Assembly (NCBI RefSeq): GCF_012641265.1
Contig: NZ_JABAHZ010000004.1
Span: 248,001-312,000, forward strand
DNA length: 64,000 bases
Reading direction: 5' to 3'
Origin: Chitinophaga eiseniae
GTDB lineage: Bacteria > Bacteroidota > Bacteroidia > Chitinophagales > Chitinophagaceae
Translations under genes and position numbers: made by a program
Shown here: positions 16,408 to 25,349 of the stretch, in pieces
Position numbering within the stretch: position 1 is the stretch's first letter
Layout: each line of letters begins with the position of its first letter
The notes under the pieces: model-generated
Database searches by the model: none
Seen by the model: the letters and a program-made list of their open reading frames with translations, nothing else
Told to the model about the DNA's origin: nothing

Positions 16408-18177
16408 CTAAGCCATTACTACCAGTTCTTTCAGCGTAGTGTATAGTTGTTCGATATTTACTGGTTTACTTAAAAATCCGTCGGCGCCCGCGGCGGTGAC
16501 TTCTTCTTTTACTTCATTAAAACTGTTACCGGATACCAGGATAAAAGGTATCTGTCTTAGTTTTTTATCTGCCTTGAATTGCGCCAGCATTTCCACGCCG
16601 CCAACATGCGGCATGATCATATCCATGAGGATGGCATCCGGTTCATGGATGCGGGCTTTGGTAAGGCCCTGGGGGCCGGTATCGGCCAATATTACTTCCA
16701 CGCCGAGTCGTTTGAGGGCGAGGGAAAAAGCGAGGTGGTTCAGTGGGTCATCATCTACTACCAATACTTTCATACCATTCAGGCGGCCATAGTCGATGTT
16801 GTTGCCGGCACTAAGCGGAGGAGTAGAGGCTTCCAGGGGCATTACCAGCGTAAAGATGCTACCACCTTCAGGATTATCGGCAGCGGTCAGATCGCCTCCC
16901 ATCATCCGGGCGATATGCCTGGCAATAGGCAGGCCGAGACCACTGGATTCCGTATGTTGTCCCATTTCCGTGACATAGGGGTCGAAGATATGTTCTTTCC
17001 TGTCGACCGGGATGCCCCTGCCCTGGTCGGTAACAGAGAAGATCAGCTGTTGATTTTTGACAACGGCTTTCACGGTGATAATGGAGCGTACTTTGGTAAA
17101 CTTGATCGCATTACTCAGCAGGTTGGTGATGATGGTGCGCAGCTTGGATTTATCAGCCAGGATATATTCAGGTACCTGGTCGCTGAAGGCGATATTGATA
17201 TGTACGGATCTTCTTTTAGCGAGGTATTCGTAGGTATCGCAGAGTTGCAGGATCCAGTCGGTGAAGTGGAAGGGTGATTTGTTGATTTCATCTTTCCCGG
17301 CTTCAATCCTGGACCATCCCAGTGCGTTGCTGATGACCAGCTGCATATCCTGGCAGGCGAAGTGTACTGCTTCCAGGTGAGCGATGCCTACCTGCACGGT
17401 TCTTTTTTCTTTGTCGGCCGTTTCAATATAGTTTTGGAGAATGCTGTTGACCACATTGAGGGGAGACCTTATTTCGTGGGTAGTTTCCCGCACATAAATC
17501 CGCATGGCCTGGTTGGTTTTGTCAAGTTGGTTTACCAATGCCTGCAACTGTTGATTCCGGAAGCGGCTTTCTTTAGTGAAGTAATAGAGTGCGGTACCAT
17601 TGAGAAAGGTGGCAGCAAATATAGCGAGCCAGTGGAGGGCATCGTTGGATGCCTTGTCCAGCGGAAGGCCGGTAATGACCGGGTACCGGTAGTTTAATTC
17701 TACCAGTAGTATGGCGGCGGCACTTGCCGTGATAACAAGGACTTGTAGTAATGCGGTATTAAAAACAAGGAATACGCAGAATACCAGGAAGGGGGCAAAC
17801 AGATAGATCTGGGAAGCGGGGCCCAGCAATATGCCAAAGTACCAGATGGCCAGGCTGTGCAGGAGAAACATCAGCTGCTGCCCGTATTCAGGCCTGCTAT
17901 ACCTGGTTACCAGTAATACTGATAGGAATAAGGCACTTTCTGTCATGGCCGGGTACAGAATGATTTTGTAACCCGTCATATAATATAATATGCAGCCCAG
18001 TGCAAAGGCCAGTAAACTGGCGCCAATGGCCAGTGAATTAATAATGGAAACCACTCTTGCGGTGGGGTCGTCCGTTTTATTCACATCAGTATAATAGTGC
18101 TCGGTCCCGGGTAATACATTTTTCATAATCCTGTTTTTTTCCAGGTTGATTGTTTCAAATCGGGGCAGGTTTTTCAT
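16408..18177 (-). CDS. Hybrid sensor histidine kinase with C-terminal receiver
   Basis: The 589-residue protein has about six membrane helices (residues 45-200). A short linker follows, then a HisKA domain with the phosphoacceptor His234 in RETTHEIRSPLN. The HATPase domain is intact (N-box ITNLLSNAIKFT, G1 VTDQGRGIP, G2 SSGLGLPIARH). The C-terminal receiver has Asp519 in LMDMIMPHVGG. The receiver is the last domain, so phosphate likely moves to a separate transmitter or response regulator. The lone receiver gene at 12.8-13.2 kb and the divergent kinase operon are possible partners (inference). Met18 (18126) is an alternative start. No periplasmic domain is seen, so the membrane part probably senses directly. 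Confidence 0.88.
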   Translation of the reverse strand: MKNLPRFETINLEKNRIMKNVLPGTEHYYTDVNKTDDPTARVVSIINSLAIGASLLAFALGCILYYMTGYKIILYPAMTESALFLSVLLVTRYSRPEYGQQLMFLLHSLAIWYFGILLGPASQIYLFAPFLVFCVFLVFNTALLQVLVITASAAAILLVELNYRYPVITGLPLDKASNDALHWLAIFAATFLNGTALYYFTKESRFRNQQLQALVNQLDKTNQAMRIYVRETTHEIRSPLNVVNSILQNYIETADKEKRTVQVGIAHLEAVHFACQDMQLVISNALGWSRIEAGKDEINKSPFHFTDWILQLCDTYEYLAKRRSVHINIAFSDQVPEYILADKSKLRTIITNLLSNAIKFTKVRSIITVKAVVKNQQLIFSVTDQGRGIPVDRKEHIFDPYVTEMGQHTESSGLGLPIARHIARMMGGDLTAADNPEGGSIFTLVMPLEASTPPLSAGNNIDYGRLNGMKVLVVDDDPLNHLAFSLALKRLGVEVILADTGPQGLTKARIHEPDAILMDMIMPHVGGVEMLAQFKADKKLRQIPFILVSGNSFNEVKEEVTAAGADGFLSKPVNIEQLYTTLKELVVMA

Positions 18178-18478
18178 TTTGCCGCATTCAAGGTAGAGGA
18201 ATGCAGATTATCAATTGTAAATTCTTTGTTAACAACATACTTATTTTGGAGTAAGTTTAAAGGGAGCCGGGGAAGATTTTCACAAGAAACGCACATTTTT
18301 ACCTGGGTTATGAACATTGCATCATATCTGCAAAATACACTACATACAGGGGGTTGTTTCTTAAATGATTTGTCCGCATTACTGTTGCCCCATGTTTTTA
18401 TCGTACGCCTTTTTTTACTACATTTAATGCGCCCGCAGATGGGCAGTACTACCTATATTCCAGGTACTGTTTCCGCGA
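18178..18478. other. Divergent intergenic region before the 7TMR-DISM operon
   Basis: An open frame runs on the plus strand from 18226 into the kinase gene, but it lacks a signal peptide and precedes the promoter at 18479, so I treat it as non-coding leader or spacer. TACAATTG on the minus strand (18221-18214) could be a -7 box with one mismatch for the hybrid kinase. Confidence 0.4.
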
Positions 18479-18486
18479 TAGCTTTG
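18479..18486 (+). promoter_or_regulatory. -7 box (TAGCTTTG) for the 7TMR-DISM kinase operon
   Basis: A full TAnnTTTG match, 9 bp before the ATG at 18496. It supports the short form of the kinase, which then begins with a proper signal peptide. Confidence 0.6.
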
Positions 18487-18495
18487 CGTGACCAC

Positions 18496-20322
18496 ATGTT
18501 ATCCGCTTATACCAGGCATATCACTTTGTTGATACTGATGATCGTATTTATCAGTGCCCACACTTGCGGGCAGGTCCTGACGCTCCATAATACCGACAGT
18601 ATATATACCGTAACATACCCCGCGCTGTTCCGCGATGCAGGTGGTAACATGAACATTACTGCGGTGCAGTCGGCCCCGTTTGCCCCTTCGCGGCAGGCGG
18701 TGGTAGCCCTGGGTGTAACTACCGACGCCGCCTGGGTTTATTTTGATGTGGTTAATCAAACCGGGCGGGATAACTGGTGCGTAGAAGTAGCGGCGCCGGT
18801 GTTGCATACGGTGGATGTATATATTAAGGATATCACCGGCGCCCGGCATATGCAGGTGGCCGTGGATGATCATGGGTTTGCAGCACGGCCGGTGAAAGTA
18901 AATGACCTGATCTTTCCGCTGCACCTGGCGCCGGATACGGTTACCCGTATCTACCTGCGGGTAACCAGCCACAATACCCTGCGCATCCCGGTGCGCATCG
19001 CCACAATGGAGCGGTTGTATGAAACCAACCATCGTATCGATTTCGGGAATGGATTTTATTTTGGCCTGATGGTTACCCTAACGGTGTATAACCTGTTTGT
19101 ATTTCTGTTGTTGAAAGACCTCACTTACCTTTATTATGCAGGATATATTTTCTTCAGTGCCATCTTACAGTTGATATGGAATGGATACCTGTTGGATTTC
19201 TTCCCGGGCAATCCTTTTAATGCGGTGACCCTGGCCTGTGCGGTTGCCATGATTTTCAGTGTACTGTTCACCAATGCTTTTTTGCAGACCGCCCGCGACC
19301 TGCCACATATTTACCGCTGGCAGCCCTGGCTGATTGGATTGCTCTGTATTCCCGTACTGTTGCTGATCAGAGGCGGGCCTACCTGGAGTTACCGGGCGTT
19401 CCAATGCGAGATGTTCGGAATTTTTATTTTCTGGCTTTACGCGGGTATCATGAGTTGGCGCAAGGGGTATCATCCTGCCAGGTACTACCTGCTGGCATTT
19501 GCCTCCCTGGTGGTGATCAGCGTTATTTTTAATGGGCGCGACAATGGCTGGCTACCTGATCATAGCTTTTCCGTGCTGGCGCTACAAACTGGGTCATGCC
19601 TGGAAGCATTGATTTTATCATTTGCCCTGGCGGTGAAGCTGAATCGCTATAAGCAGGAAAAAGAAAAGACCCAGGCAATGGCGCTGGCACAGGCCAATAC
19701 TTTTTCGCGCGACCTGATTACCATGCAGGAAATGGAACGGAAAAGAGTTGCCTCTGAACTGCACGACAGCGTAGGGCAACAACTGATATTGCTGAAGAAC
19801 AGAACCCTTTCCCTGCGAGGGCATGCCGACGAACCCGTACAGCGGCTGTCGCATGACCTGGGACAGGATATAGGCGATGTATTGCAGGAGATCAGGGATA
19901 TTTCCTATTCACTGCGCCCTTACCAGATGGATATGCTGGGGTTAACAGAATCGGTGAAAAGCCTGGCTGCCGATATGATGGAAGCTGCTGGTATCGATTG
20001 TACCATCGTGGTGGATAATATTGACCAGGTGTTGGGCAGGGAACATGAAATGAACCTGTACAGGATTGTGCAGGAAGTGCTGAATAATATTGTAAAACAT
20101 GCCGGCGCCTCCCTGGCAGTTATCAGTGTTCGCCAGGAGCCTGATCAGCTGGAAATTATCATCCGGGATAATGGCAAAGGTTTTTCTCCGGATACAAAAG
20201 TAAAGGGCCTGGGGCTAACCAGTATCCGGGAGCGCGTGGCGCTACTGGAGGGCAATCTGGGCATTACCCCCTATCTGCCATCAGGAACAGTTGTTAAAAT
20301 AATCATACCGGTAAAACCATGA
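18496..20322 (+). CDS. 7TMR-DISM sensor histidine kinase (NarL-system type), intact
   Basis: From ATG 18496 the protein has 608 residues: a signal peptide (LLILMIVFISAHTCGQ), an extracellular 7TMR-DISMED2-type beta domain (about 35-170), seven membrane helices (about 185-390), then HisKA_3 and HATPase. The H-box is ERKRVASELHDSVGQQLILL. The ATP-binding motifs are intact: N-box EVLNNIVKHA, G1 RDNGKGF and G2 KGLGLTSIRERV. The DISM domain is thought to bind carbohydrate-like or other small ligands outside the cell. Its stop overlaps the start of the response regulator gene (ATGA), so the two proteins are a cognate pair. The reading frame is open 270 bp further upstream, but the promoter and signal peptide favour this start. 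Confidence 0.88.
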   Translation: MLSAYTRHITLLILMIVFISAHTCGQVLTLHNTDSIYTVTYPALFRDAGGNMNITAVQSAPFAPSRQAVVALGVTTDAAWVYFDVVNQTGRDNWCVEVAAPVLHTVDVYIKDITGARHMQVAVDDHGFAARPVKVNDLIFPLHLAPDTVTRIYLRVTSHNTLRIPVRIATMERLYETNHRIDFGNGFYFGLMVTLTVYNLFVFLLLKDLTYLYYAGYIFFSAILQLIWNGYLLDFFPGNPFNAVTLACAVAMIFSVLFTNAFLQTARDLPHIYRWQPWLIGLLCIPVLLLIRGGPTWSYRAFQCEMFGIFIFWLYAGIMSWRKGYHPARYYLLAFASLVVISVIFNGRDNGWLPDHSFSVLALQTGSCLEALILSFALAVKLNRYKQEKEKTQAMALAQANTFSRDLITMQEMERKRVASELHDSVGQQLILLKNRTLSLRGHADEPVQRLSHDLGQDIGDVLQEIRDISYSLRPYQMDMLGLTESVKSLAADMMEAAGIDCTIVVDNIDQVLGREHEMNLYRIVQEVLNNIVKHAGASLAVISVRQEPDQLEIIIRDNGKGFSPDTKVKGLGLTSIRERVALLEGNLGITPYLPSGTVVKIIIPVKP

Positions 20323-20957
20323 GTACAGTAAATATTTTAATTGCAGATGATCACCCTATTTTTTTAAAGGGATTGAAAGAAGTAGTGGAAGCAGGCAATC
20401 ACCTGCAGGTGATTTACCAGGCAGCAAACGGACAAGACGCTATACAGGGAGTGACGACCAAATCGGTAGATGTGGTGATTCTCGACATAGATATGCCTGT
20501 TAAAAATGGTTTGCAGGCGGCCGTGGAAATATTGCAGTTAAAACCGGAGATGCCGGTCATTTTATTGACCATGCATAAAGCAAAAGATGCGTTTTTAAAA
20601 GCACTGGATATAGGGGTGATGGGATATGTGCTGAAGGAAAATGCCGTGGTAGATATTATGTATGCAATAGAAGCGGTGCTTCGCGGACACTCCTATATCA
20701 GCCCGGAGATGACCTCCTTTTTACTGGCGCAGAAGCGCAGCCGGCAACCGGCGATGGATAATGTAACCACTTTACTCACTTCTTCCGAAATAAAAATATT
20801 AAAGATGGTGGGAGAATATAAGAGTACGAAAGAGATAGCAGACGAATTATATATCAGTGAAAAAACGGTGTCCAACCACCGGATGAACATCACCAAAAAA
20901 TTGCAGTTGACGGGGAAGAATAGCCTGCTCCGGTTTGCAATTGAGTGGAAACAATAA
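20319..20957 (+). CDS. NarL/LuxR-family response regulator
   Basis: The 212-residue protein has a receiver (acidic pair in IADDHPIF, phosphoacceptor in VVILDIDMPVKNG, conserved Lys in VLKENAVV) and a C-terminal LuxR-type helix-turn-helix (LTSSEIKILKMVGEYKSTKE, IADELYISEKTVSNHRMNI). It overlaps the upstream kinase by 4 bp and is 3 bp from the downstream pseudokinase-like gene, so three genes form one unit. It is the best candidate for binding the ATAGGTA-N4-TACCTAT palindromes found nearby, because the half site TACCTAT fits the NarL heptamer TACYYMT. That link is inferred. Confidence 0.9.
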   Translation: MSTVNILIADDHPIFLKGLKEVVEAGNHLQVIYQAANGQDAIQGVTTKSVDVVILDIDMPVKNGLQAAVEILQLKPEMPVILLTMHKAKDAFLKALDIGVMGYVLKENAVVDIMYAIEAVLRGHSYISPEMTSFLLAQKRSRQPAMDNVTTLLTSSEIKILKMVGEYKSTKEIADELYISEKTVSNHRMNITKKLQLTGKNSLLRFAIEWKQ

Positions 20958-20960
20958 CGT

Positions 20961-22754
20961 ATGCGCATAGGTAGCTGTACCCGGTTTATATTCCTGCTGC
21001 TGGCAGTCCTCTTTTTTCTGCCGCCTGTTGCAAAGGGGGCAGGAGTATCGTTGTTGGAAAACAGGGGTGTATACCCGGTGCGGGACATTTCCTATTACAT
21101 GGATAATAGCCGGCAAATGGACATCACGGCGGTGTTGCAGCATGCCGGTCATTTTCGCCGGGTTCCTTCCACATTGCTATCTTTACATACCACCGCAGCC
21201 GCAGTATGGGTAAAGATCAGCATAGATAACCGTACCACCGATACCTCCTGGTATTTGCAGCTGACCAGCCCCCCGGTGATGCAGGAAGTGACGTTGTATG
21301 AATTAACACAGCGGCAACCCAGTCGTATTTTCCATCTCTCCGAAAACAATAAGACATTAAATCAAACGATTATCCCGCTGCGGCCTGCGGCAGGCGCCAC
21401 TACGGACTATTACCTCCGGATACGGGGTGATAATATGGTACGGCTGTCTATGGTGGTGGCAGATATACAAACATTGTATGAGCGCAATCACCGGCAGGAC
21501 GTGCTGAATGGCATTGTGCTGGGCGTGCTGGCGGCGTTTATGGTATACAATATTTTCATTTTTCTCCTGTTAAAAGAGCCGGCTTATTTCTTTTATGTGG
21601 GCGGTGTTTTTTGCTGGGGGCTGAACCTCGCTTTTTATAATGGATATCTTCCGCTGATTGCTCAAACGCCAGGCTGGATGAACAGCGCTTCGGTGCTGAT
21701 TCCGGTCAGTACGTTTTTTAGTATCTGGTTTACCAACGCTTTTTTACAGACAAAAATATATGCTTACCGTTTTTACCAGCTGGGTTGGTGGCTGACAGGC
21801 ATCCTGGCCATCCCGCTGTCATTAGGGGTATTGGGATATTGGGCGGCAGGTTTCACTGTGATCCAATGGATCATGTATCCGTTCTTTTTTTATTGGATAG
21901 GAGCGGGAGTGGTTAGTTACCGTCGGGGATTTATTCCTGCAGGCTATTACCTGGCCGGCTTTGGCGCTTTTGTGCTGGGAAATACGATCAACAACCTGAA
22001 AGACCTGGATATATTGCCGGATGTTTTCCTCACCCGCACCAGTATGCATTGGGGAGCCATTGCAGAAGCATTTATCCTGTCGCTCGCACTGGCGCAGAAA
22101 TTTAATTATTATAAACAGAAGGAAGAAAAAATCCGGCGGGCGGCACTGAAGTTGGCAATCACCTTTTCTCACGACCTGATACAGGCACAGGAGAAAGAGC
22201 GAAAGCGTATCGCTGCTGAATTACATGATAGCCTGGGGCAAAAGCTGATACTGATTAAGCATAAATTGCTGCTGGCACGGAAGCAGGGCATTGATTTACC
22301 AGAGGATCAGTTTTCAGGGAATGTAGGTGCTATTATACAGGAGGTGAGAAATATTTCCTATTCGCTGCGTCCTTACCAGATCGACCTGATGGGGCTCACG
22401 CACGCGTTGCAAAGCCTGGCGGATGAACAGGCCGCTGCAGCAGGTATCACTTGTCATTTGTCGATAGACCCCATAGATGGACTTTTTTCGCCGGATAATG
22501 AAATCAATATTTACCGGGTTGTGCAGACACTTTTACAACAGGCGTTGCCCCCAGCGCCAATGGTAAACGCTTTTTCGCTGATCTTACGCAAAACGAATGA
22601 AGAAGTACATTTATTTTTTACGCCAGATCCATATGTACCTATGGAGGACGATACGCTGTTGAGGGATATACGTGAACGGGTGAGTATATTACAGGGCCGT
22701 TTCCTGGTGCATGCCAGCGGCTATGATATGTCGTTGCCGGTAGTGCCCTGGTGA
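20961..22754 (+). CDS. 7TMR-DISM sensor protein with H-box but degenerate ATPase domain (putative pseudokinase)
   Basis: The 597-residue protein is a paralogue of the kinase two genes upstream: signal peptide, DISMED2-like extracellular domain, seven membrane helices and a HisKA_3 region with intact ERKRIAAELHDSLGQKLILI. The ATPase part has diverged at every nucleotide-binding motif. The N-box reads QTLLQQALPPAP where the sister has QEVLNNIVKHAG. The G1 DNGKGF is replaced by PDPYVPMEDD, and the GLGL G2 box is lost before RERVSIL. It should not bind ATP normally. It may dimerise with, dock to or sense for the intact kinase (inference). The reading frame is uninterrupted, so this is not a recent pseudogene. 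Confidence 0.85.
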   Translation: MRIGSCTRFIFLLLAVLFFLPPVAKGAGVSLLENRGVYPVRDISYYMDNSRQMDITAVLQHAGHFRRVPSTLLSLHTTAAAVWVKISIDNRTTDTSWYLQLTSPPVMQEVTLYELTQRQPSRIFHLSENNKTLNQTIIPLRPAAGATTDYYLRIRGDNMVRLSMVVADIQTLYERNHRQDVLNGIVLGVLAAFMVYNIFIFLLLKEPAYFFYVGGVFCWGLNLAFYNGYLPLIAQTPGWMNSASVLIPVSTFFSIWFTNAFLQTKIYAYRFYQLGWWLTGILAIPLSLGVLGYWAAGFTVIQWIMYPFFFYWIGAGVVSYRRGFIPAGYYLAGFGAFVLGNTINNLKDLDILPDVFLTRTSMHWGAIAEAFILSLALAQKFNYYKQKEEKIRRAALKLAITFSHDLIQAQEKERKRIAAELHDSLGQKLILIKHKLLLARKQGIDLPEDQFSGNVGAIIQEVRNISYSLRPYQIDLMGLTHALQSLADEQAAAAGITCHLSIDPIDGLFSPDNEINIYRVVQTLLQQALPPAPMVNAFSLILRKTNEEVHLFFTPDPYVPMEDDTLLRDIRERVSILQGRFLVHASGYDMSLPVVPW

Positions 22755-22756
22755 CC

Positions 22757-22826
22757 ATAGGTATTGCTGCCTATATAATTAAATAGTAATGCCCATTTCC
22801 CGGGCAGGGAGGCAGCATTACTTTTG
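22757..22826 (+). promoter_or_regulatory. Palindromic activator-type site A and -7 box for the hemerythrin gene
   Basis: The 18-bp palindrome ATAGGTATTGCTGCCTAT (22757-22774) has its centre 53.5 bp upstream of the first base of TACTTTTG (22819-22826), a full -7 match. The same arrangement is found at 23521, 62470 and, in reverse orientation, 62453. The distance suits class I-type activation from about -65. Confidence 0.7.
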
Positions 22827-22847
22827 TGGTACAGTAATTCTGAAGAT

Positions 22848-23519
22848 ATGGCACAATTACGGTTCAACGTTTTTAAACAGGCGCACAAAGGTCTGAGGCT
22901 TTTATTAAACGATACCATACAGGCAATTCAACAAACAGATTTTTCTATACCGGCGGAAGGAAATGCGTGTATAGCCACCATAAAAACTACCCTGCAACTG
23001 TTTCACGTACATGCGGGCCTGGAAGACCAGGATGTATTTCCCATGCTGTCGCAAATAGCGTCTGCCGTGGTAGCGCACTTCGAAAAGGAGCATGAAAAGG
23101 ATGAAGCGCTGATCATGAATCTCCATAAAACTTTTGAAGCGTATGAGTTGGCGGATAGCCCGGAAGCGCTGCTGGCAGCAGGTAATACGCTGTTGCATGA
23201 ATTCATTGCCTTCACAGTTTTTAACCTGGAACATATGAGCCAGGAAGAATGCCTGCTGAATCCTTTTTTATGGTCGCAGTATACCGATGAAGAAATACTG
23301 GCAGTTGCCACTGCCGCCGTGAAGAAAATACCTCCGGCCAAAAACGATCTCTTTATTCCCTGGATGCTGAAAGGTAACAGCAATAAAGAAGTAGCGCAAT
23401 GGCTGCAGCGGGTAAAGGAAAGTGCGCCGGCGCCTGCGTATGAGCGCCTGTATGCCACCGCCATACAAACACTGGACGGTAGCAGGATGCAGCATATCAC
23501 CGCTGTCATGGAGGGATGA
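22848..23519 (+). CDS. Hemerythrin-like HHE-domain protein
   Basis: The 223-residue cytoplasmic protein starts at ATG 22848 (MAQLRFNVFKQAHKGL), 21 bp after the -7 box; an upstream TTG would overlap the promoter. The four-helix hemerythrin pattern is visible: QAHKG, then HVHAGLEDQDVFP, then HFEKEHEKDE, then LHEFIAF and LEHMSQEECL. These give enough His and Glu for a di-iron site. Such proteins bind O2 or NO or protect iron-sulfur clusters. It carries a palindromic site shared with three other promoters. The C-terminal 70 residues (LFIPWMLKGNSNKEVAQWL) are an extra region of unknown role. Confidence 0.82.
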   Translation: MAQLRFNVFKQAHKGLRLLLNDTIQAIQQTDFSIPAEGNACIATIKTTLQLFHVHAGLEDQDVFPMLSQIASAVVAHFEKEHEKDEALIMNLHKTFEAYELADSPEALLAAGNTLLHEFIAFTVFNLEHMSQEECLLNPFLWSQYTDEEILAVATAAVKKIPPAKNDLFIPWMLKGNSNKEVAQWLQRVKESAPAPAYERLYATAIQTLDGSRMQHITAVMEG

Positions 23520-23520
23520 T

Positions 23521-23590
23521 ATAGGTAGTGTTGCCTATATAAATGATCACTAACGCTTATGATAGGACGGTAAGACTTCCGCTAAATTTG
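23521..23590 (+). promoter_or_regulatory. Palindromic activator-type site B and -7 box
   Basis: ATAGGTAGTGTTGCCTAT (23521-23538) is centred 53.5 bp upstream of the first base of TAAATTTG (23583-23590), the same spacing as at site A. It controls the gene at 23617. Confidence 0.7.
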
Positions 23591-23616
23591 TGTCACTGAT
23601 AATTAAATCATCAACG

Positions 23617-24192
23617 ATGAGACGCCCCATATTAACAGGTATTTTCCTGCTGGCCATGATGGCCTGCCGCCACCGGCCAACAGAACAGCCGGAGCCGGTT
23701 GTGCCCCAAACCTATACTTCTTTTGGCGATAGTGCTATTGCTTATGCACACCCTACAGCTATTGACCTGGATAAAGACGGTGCACTGGACTTCACCGTGA
23801 TGATACCACTGGTAATGGAGAATGGGCGTAGCGAGATGCGGTTTGTAGTAGTGCCCGCCCTTGGCAACAGTACATTACTGAACGGCAATTTACCTGTGAG
23901 CTATGCCGCGGGAGAACGGGCGCCGTTAACCGACCAGTCGCCTTTGGTATGGGCCACGCATCAGTCGCCGGTACTGGTAGCGAAAATACATGATCCCGCT
24001 ACCCAGCTTGCGCATTGGGAGGGTGTATGGAAGCAGCAATATAAACGTTCGCTGGCCGTGCGGATAAAGAAGAATGATAACATCTATTTTGGATGGATAC
24101 GTTTTTCTTATGCAGGAGGCGACCAGGAGGCGATCATCCTGCATGACGCAGCGATCGCTACCAAGCCAGGTCTAATGCCCAAAGCACTTTAA
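23617..24192 (+). CDS. Small secreted lipoprotein, function unknown
   Basis: From ATG 23617 the protein has 191 residues with a lipoprotein signal (GIFLLAMMACRHR). I reject the upstream GTG at 23590 because it overlaps the -7 box. The mature protein contains AIDLDKDGALDFTV, an EF-hand-like or FG-GAP-like calcium-binding loop, and otherwise beta-rich sequence. No family is recognised with confidence. It is followed after 33 bp by another lipoprotein gene and they are probably co-transcribed under site B. Confidence 0.65.
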   Translation: MRRPILTGIFLLAMMACRHRPTEQPEPVVPQTYTSFGDSAIAYAHPTAIDLDKDGALDFTVMIPLVMENGRSEMRFVVVPALGNSTLLNGNLPVSYAAGERAPLTDQSPLVWATHQSPVLVAKIHDPATQLAHWEGVWKQQYKRSLAVRIKKNDNIYFGWIRFSYAGGDQEAIILHDAAIATKPGLMPKAL

Positions 24193-24225
24193 GAACCCCC
24201 ATTATACTGAGCTTAAAAAAGCGTG

Positions 24226-25068
24226 ATGAACAACTACTACCCCAAAACAGCCGGCCTGTTGTGCTTAACTGCGCTCCTATGGTTGGGCGCCTGTAAAAAA
24301 TCAGGTAACGATACACCCGACAACAGCGGGTCTGAACAACTGGCCTATAAAGCAGTAGGCATAGTGAAAAACGCAGATGGCAGCCCGGTAAGCGGCGCGA
24401 AGGTAAGAGCCGTGAATCCTGTATTACTGGATGCTTCAGCAGATGTATTTACAGATGCCAAAGGCGCTTATATTACCCCTAAACTGGACCTGGGCGGCTG
24501 GTATCTGTATGCATGGAAAGAGCAGGAATATGAAGGATATACCTACCATCTGCGTGTAGCGCCCGAAGACGACGACTACAATCCCTTCAGTATTGACAAG
24601 GGAGGAAAGGTAAAGCATTTTAAACTGCGGCTAACCGGCCGTATCAAAGATATACCGAAGTCGGAAAATATGCCGGATCAGGGCTATTATGGTGGCACCC
24701 TGCAATTTGTAAACCTGGGATTGGAAGCGTTTAAGAAAATGCCGGTCAACACCCCGGTGAAAATTATACTGACGCCACTTCCCGGTAGTAAGTTACTGGA
24801 TGGATCAGCGCCGGCGGTAGTGGAAAAAACGTTTACAATTGCAGAAGGAGAGGATAATTACTGGATTACAGATATTCCGCAATGCAAGTATATTATCACT
24901 GCGAGGTCTGGTAATAAAGTGATCCGGTTAACCGACCATCGTGATATCTACGGAGAGGAACCGTATAAAAATTCCCTCAGTTGGATGTTTAAACCGGCAG
25001 CCTCGGCTTCTTATGCCGGCGGCTTGAAAGGCAATTCAGATAAACCTTTTTATATGGATTTAGAGTAA
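24226..25068 (+). CDS. Lipoprotein with carboxypeptidase-regulatory-like (Ig-type) domain
   Basis: The 280-residue protein has a lipobox (LLWLGACKK). After a low-complexity linker it has a CarboxypepD_reg-like domain (YKAVGIVKNADGSPVSGAKV, VFTDAKGAYITPKLDLGGWYL; about 40-140). The rest is not recognised. It is surface or periplasmic and may bind carbohydrate or protein partners. I use ATG 24226 rather than the GTG three bases earlier. It is the second gene of a unit with the preceding lipoprotein and ends in a strong terminator. Confidence 0.65.
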   Translation: MNNYYPKTAGLLCLTALLWLGACKKSGNDTPDNSGSEQLAYKAVGIVKNADGSPVSGAKVRAVNPVLLDASADVFTDAKGAYITPKLDLGGWYLYAWKEQEYEGYTYHLRVAPEDDDYNPFSIDKGGKVKHFKLRLTGRIKDIPKSENMPDQGYYGGTLQFVNLGLEAFKKMPVNTPVKIILTPLPGSKLLDGSAPAVVEKTFTIAEGEDNYWITDIPQCKYIITARSGNKVIRLTDHRDIYGEEPYKNSLSWMFKPAASASYAGGLKGNSDKPFYMDLE

Positions 25069-25101
25069 GCACTGCGCATCGTCAGGGCATAACCCCAAGA
25101 T

Positions 25102-25133
25102 AAAGGACCTCCCTCTCGCAGGGCAGGTCCTTT
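25102..25133 (+). terminator. Intrinsic terminator after the lipoprotein operon
   Basis: AAAGGACCT (25102-25110) pairs with AGGTCCTTT (25125-25133) and is followed by T and AT-rich sequence. Confidence 0.75.
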
Positions 25134-25202
25134 TATAATGTATACGGTCATGCATGGTAATGGCAATTTTTTATTATCTTGCTACCCTCAACGGAATTTT
25201 TT

Positions 25203-25265
25203 ATGCATCGCATTTATTCAAGTACACCTCCTCCTGCTGTTGTTGTTGTGGTACCCGCACAATAA
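25203..25265 (+). CDS. 20-residue Pro/Val-rich leader peptide upstream of EamA exporter
   Basis: ATG 25203 opens a 20-codon frame ending TAA at 25265. It contains three Pro codons followed by Ala and five Val codons (PPPAVVVVVP). Runs of one amino acid in a short ORF before an amino-acid gene are the mark of attenuation leader peptides. A -7-like TATCTTG lies at 25175-25181, one T short of consensus. A 9-bp inverted repeat starting at the leader stop follows. The gene is not named in any scheme I recognise. Confidence 0.6.
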   Translation: MHRIYSSTPPPAVVVVVPAQ

Positions 25266-25349
25266 CCAGCGTTCTTTTGCTTAGCAGCTGTGCCTGTTGC
25301 AGGTAGCAGTGTGTTCATTTTGTATCTAAGTCAGTCAGACCTGGTTATT
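25261..25349 (+). promoter_or_regulatory. Possible attenuator stem between leader peptide and EamA gene
   Basis: AATAACCAG (25261-25269), overlapping the leader stop codon, pairs perfectly with CTGGTTATT (25341-25349). A smaller hairpin (CCTG/CAGG around 25290-25302) lies between them, so alternative folds are possible. A T-rich run (25370-25386) follows before the EamA start. Confidence 0.45.

Noticed and set aside
16579..17277. A 232-codon open frame on the plus strand
   Set aside because: It is fully antisense to the intact kinase and receiver domains of the hybrid kinase gene.
18226..18495. A 90-codon N-terminal extension of the 7TMR-DISM kinase
   Set aside because: A full -7 box (18479) and a good signal peptide at 18496 show that the shorter form is the real one.
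20967..20984. A sequence ATAGGTAGCTGTACCCGG similar to the regulon palindrome
   Set aside because: It lies inside the start of the pseudokinase coding region and no TAnnTTTG box lies about 53 bp away on either strand, so it is likely chance.
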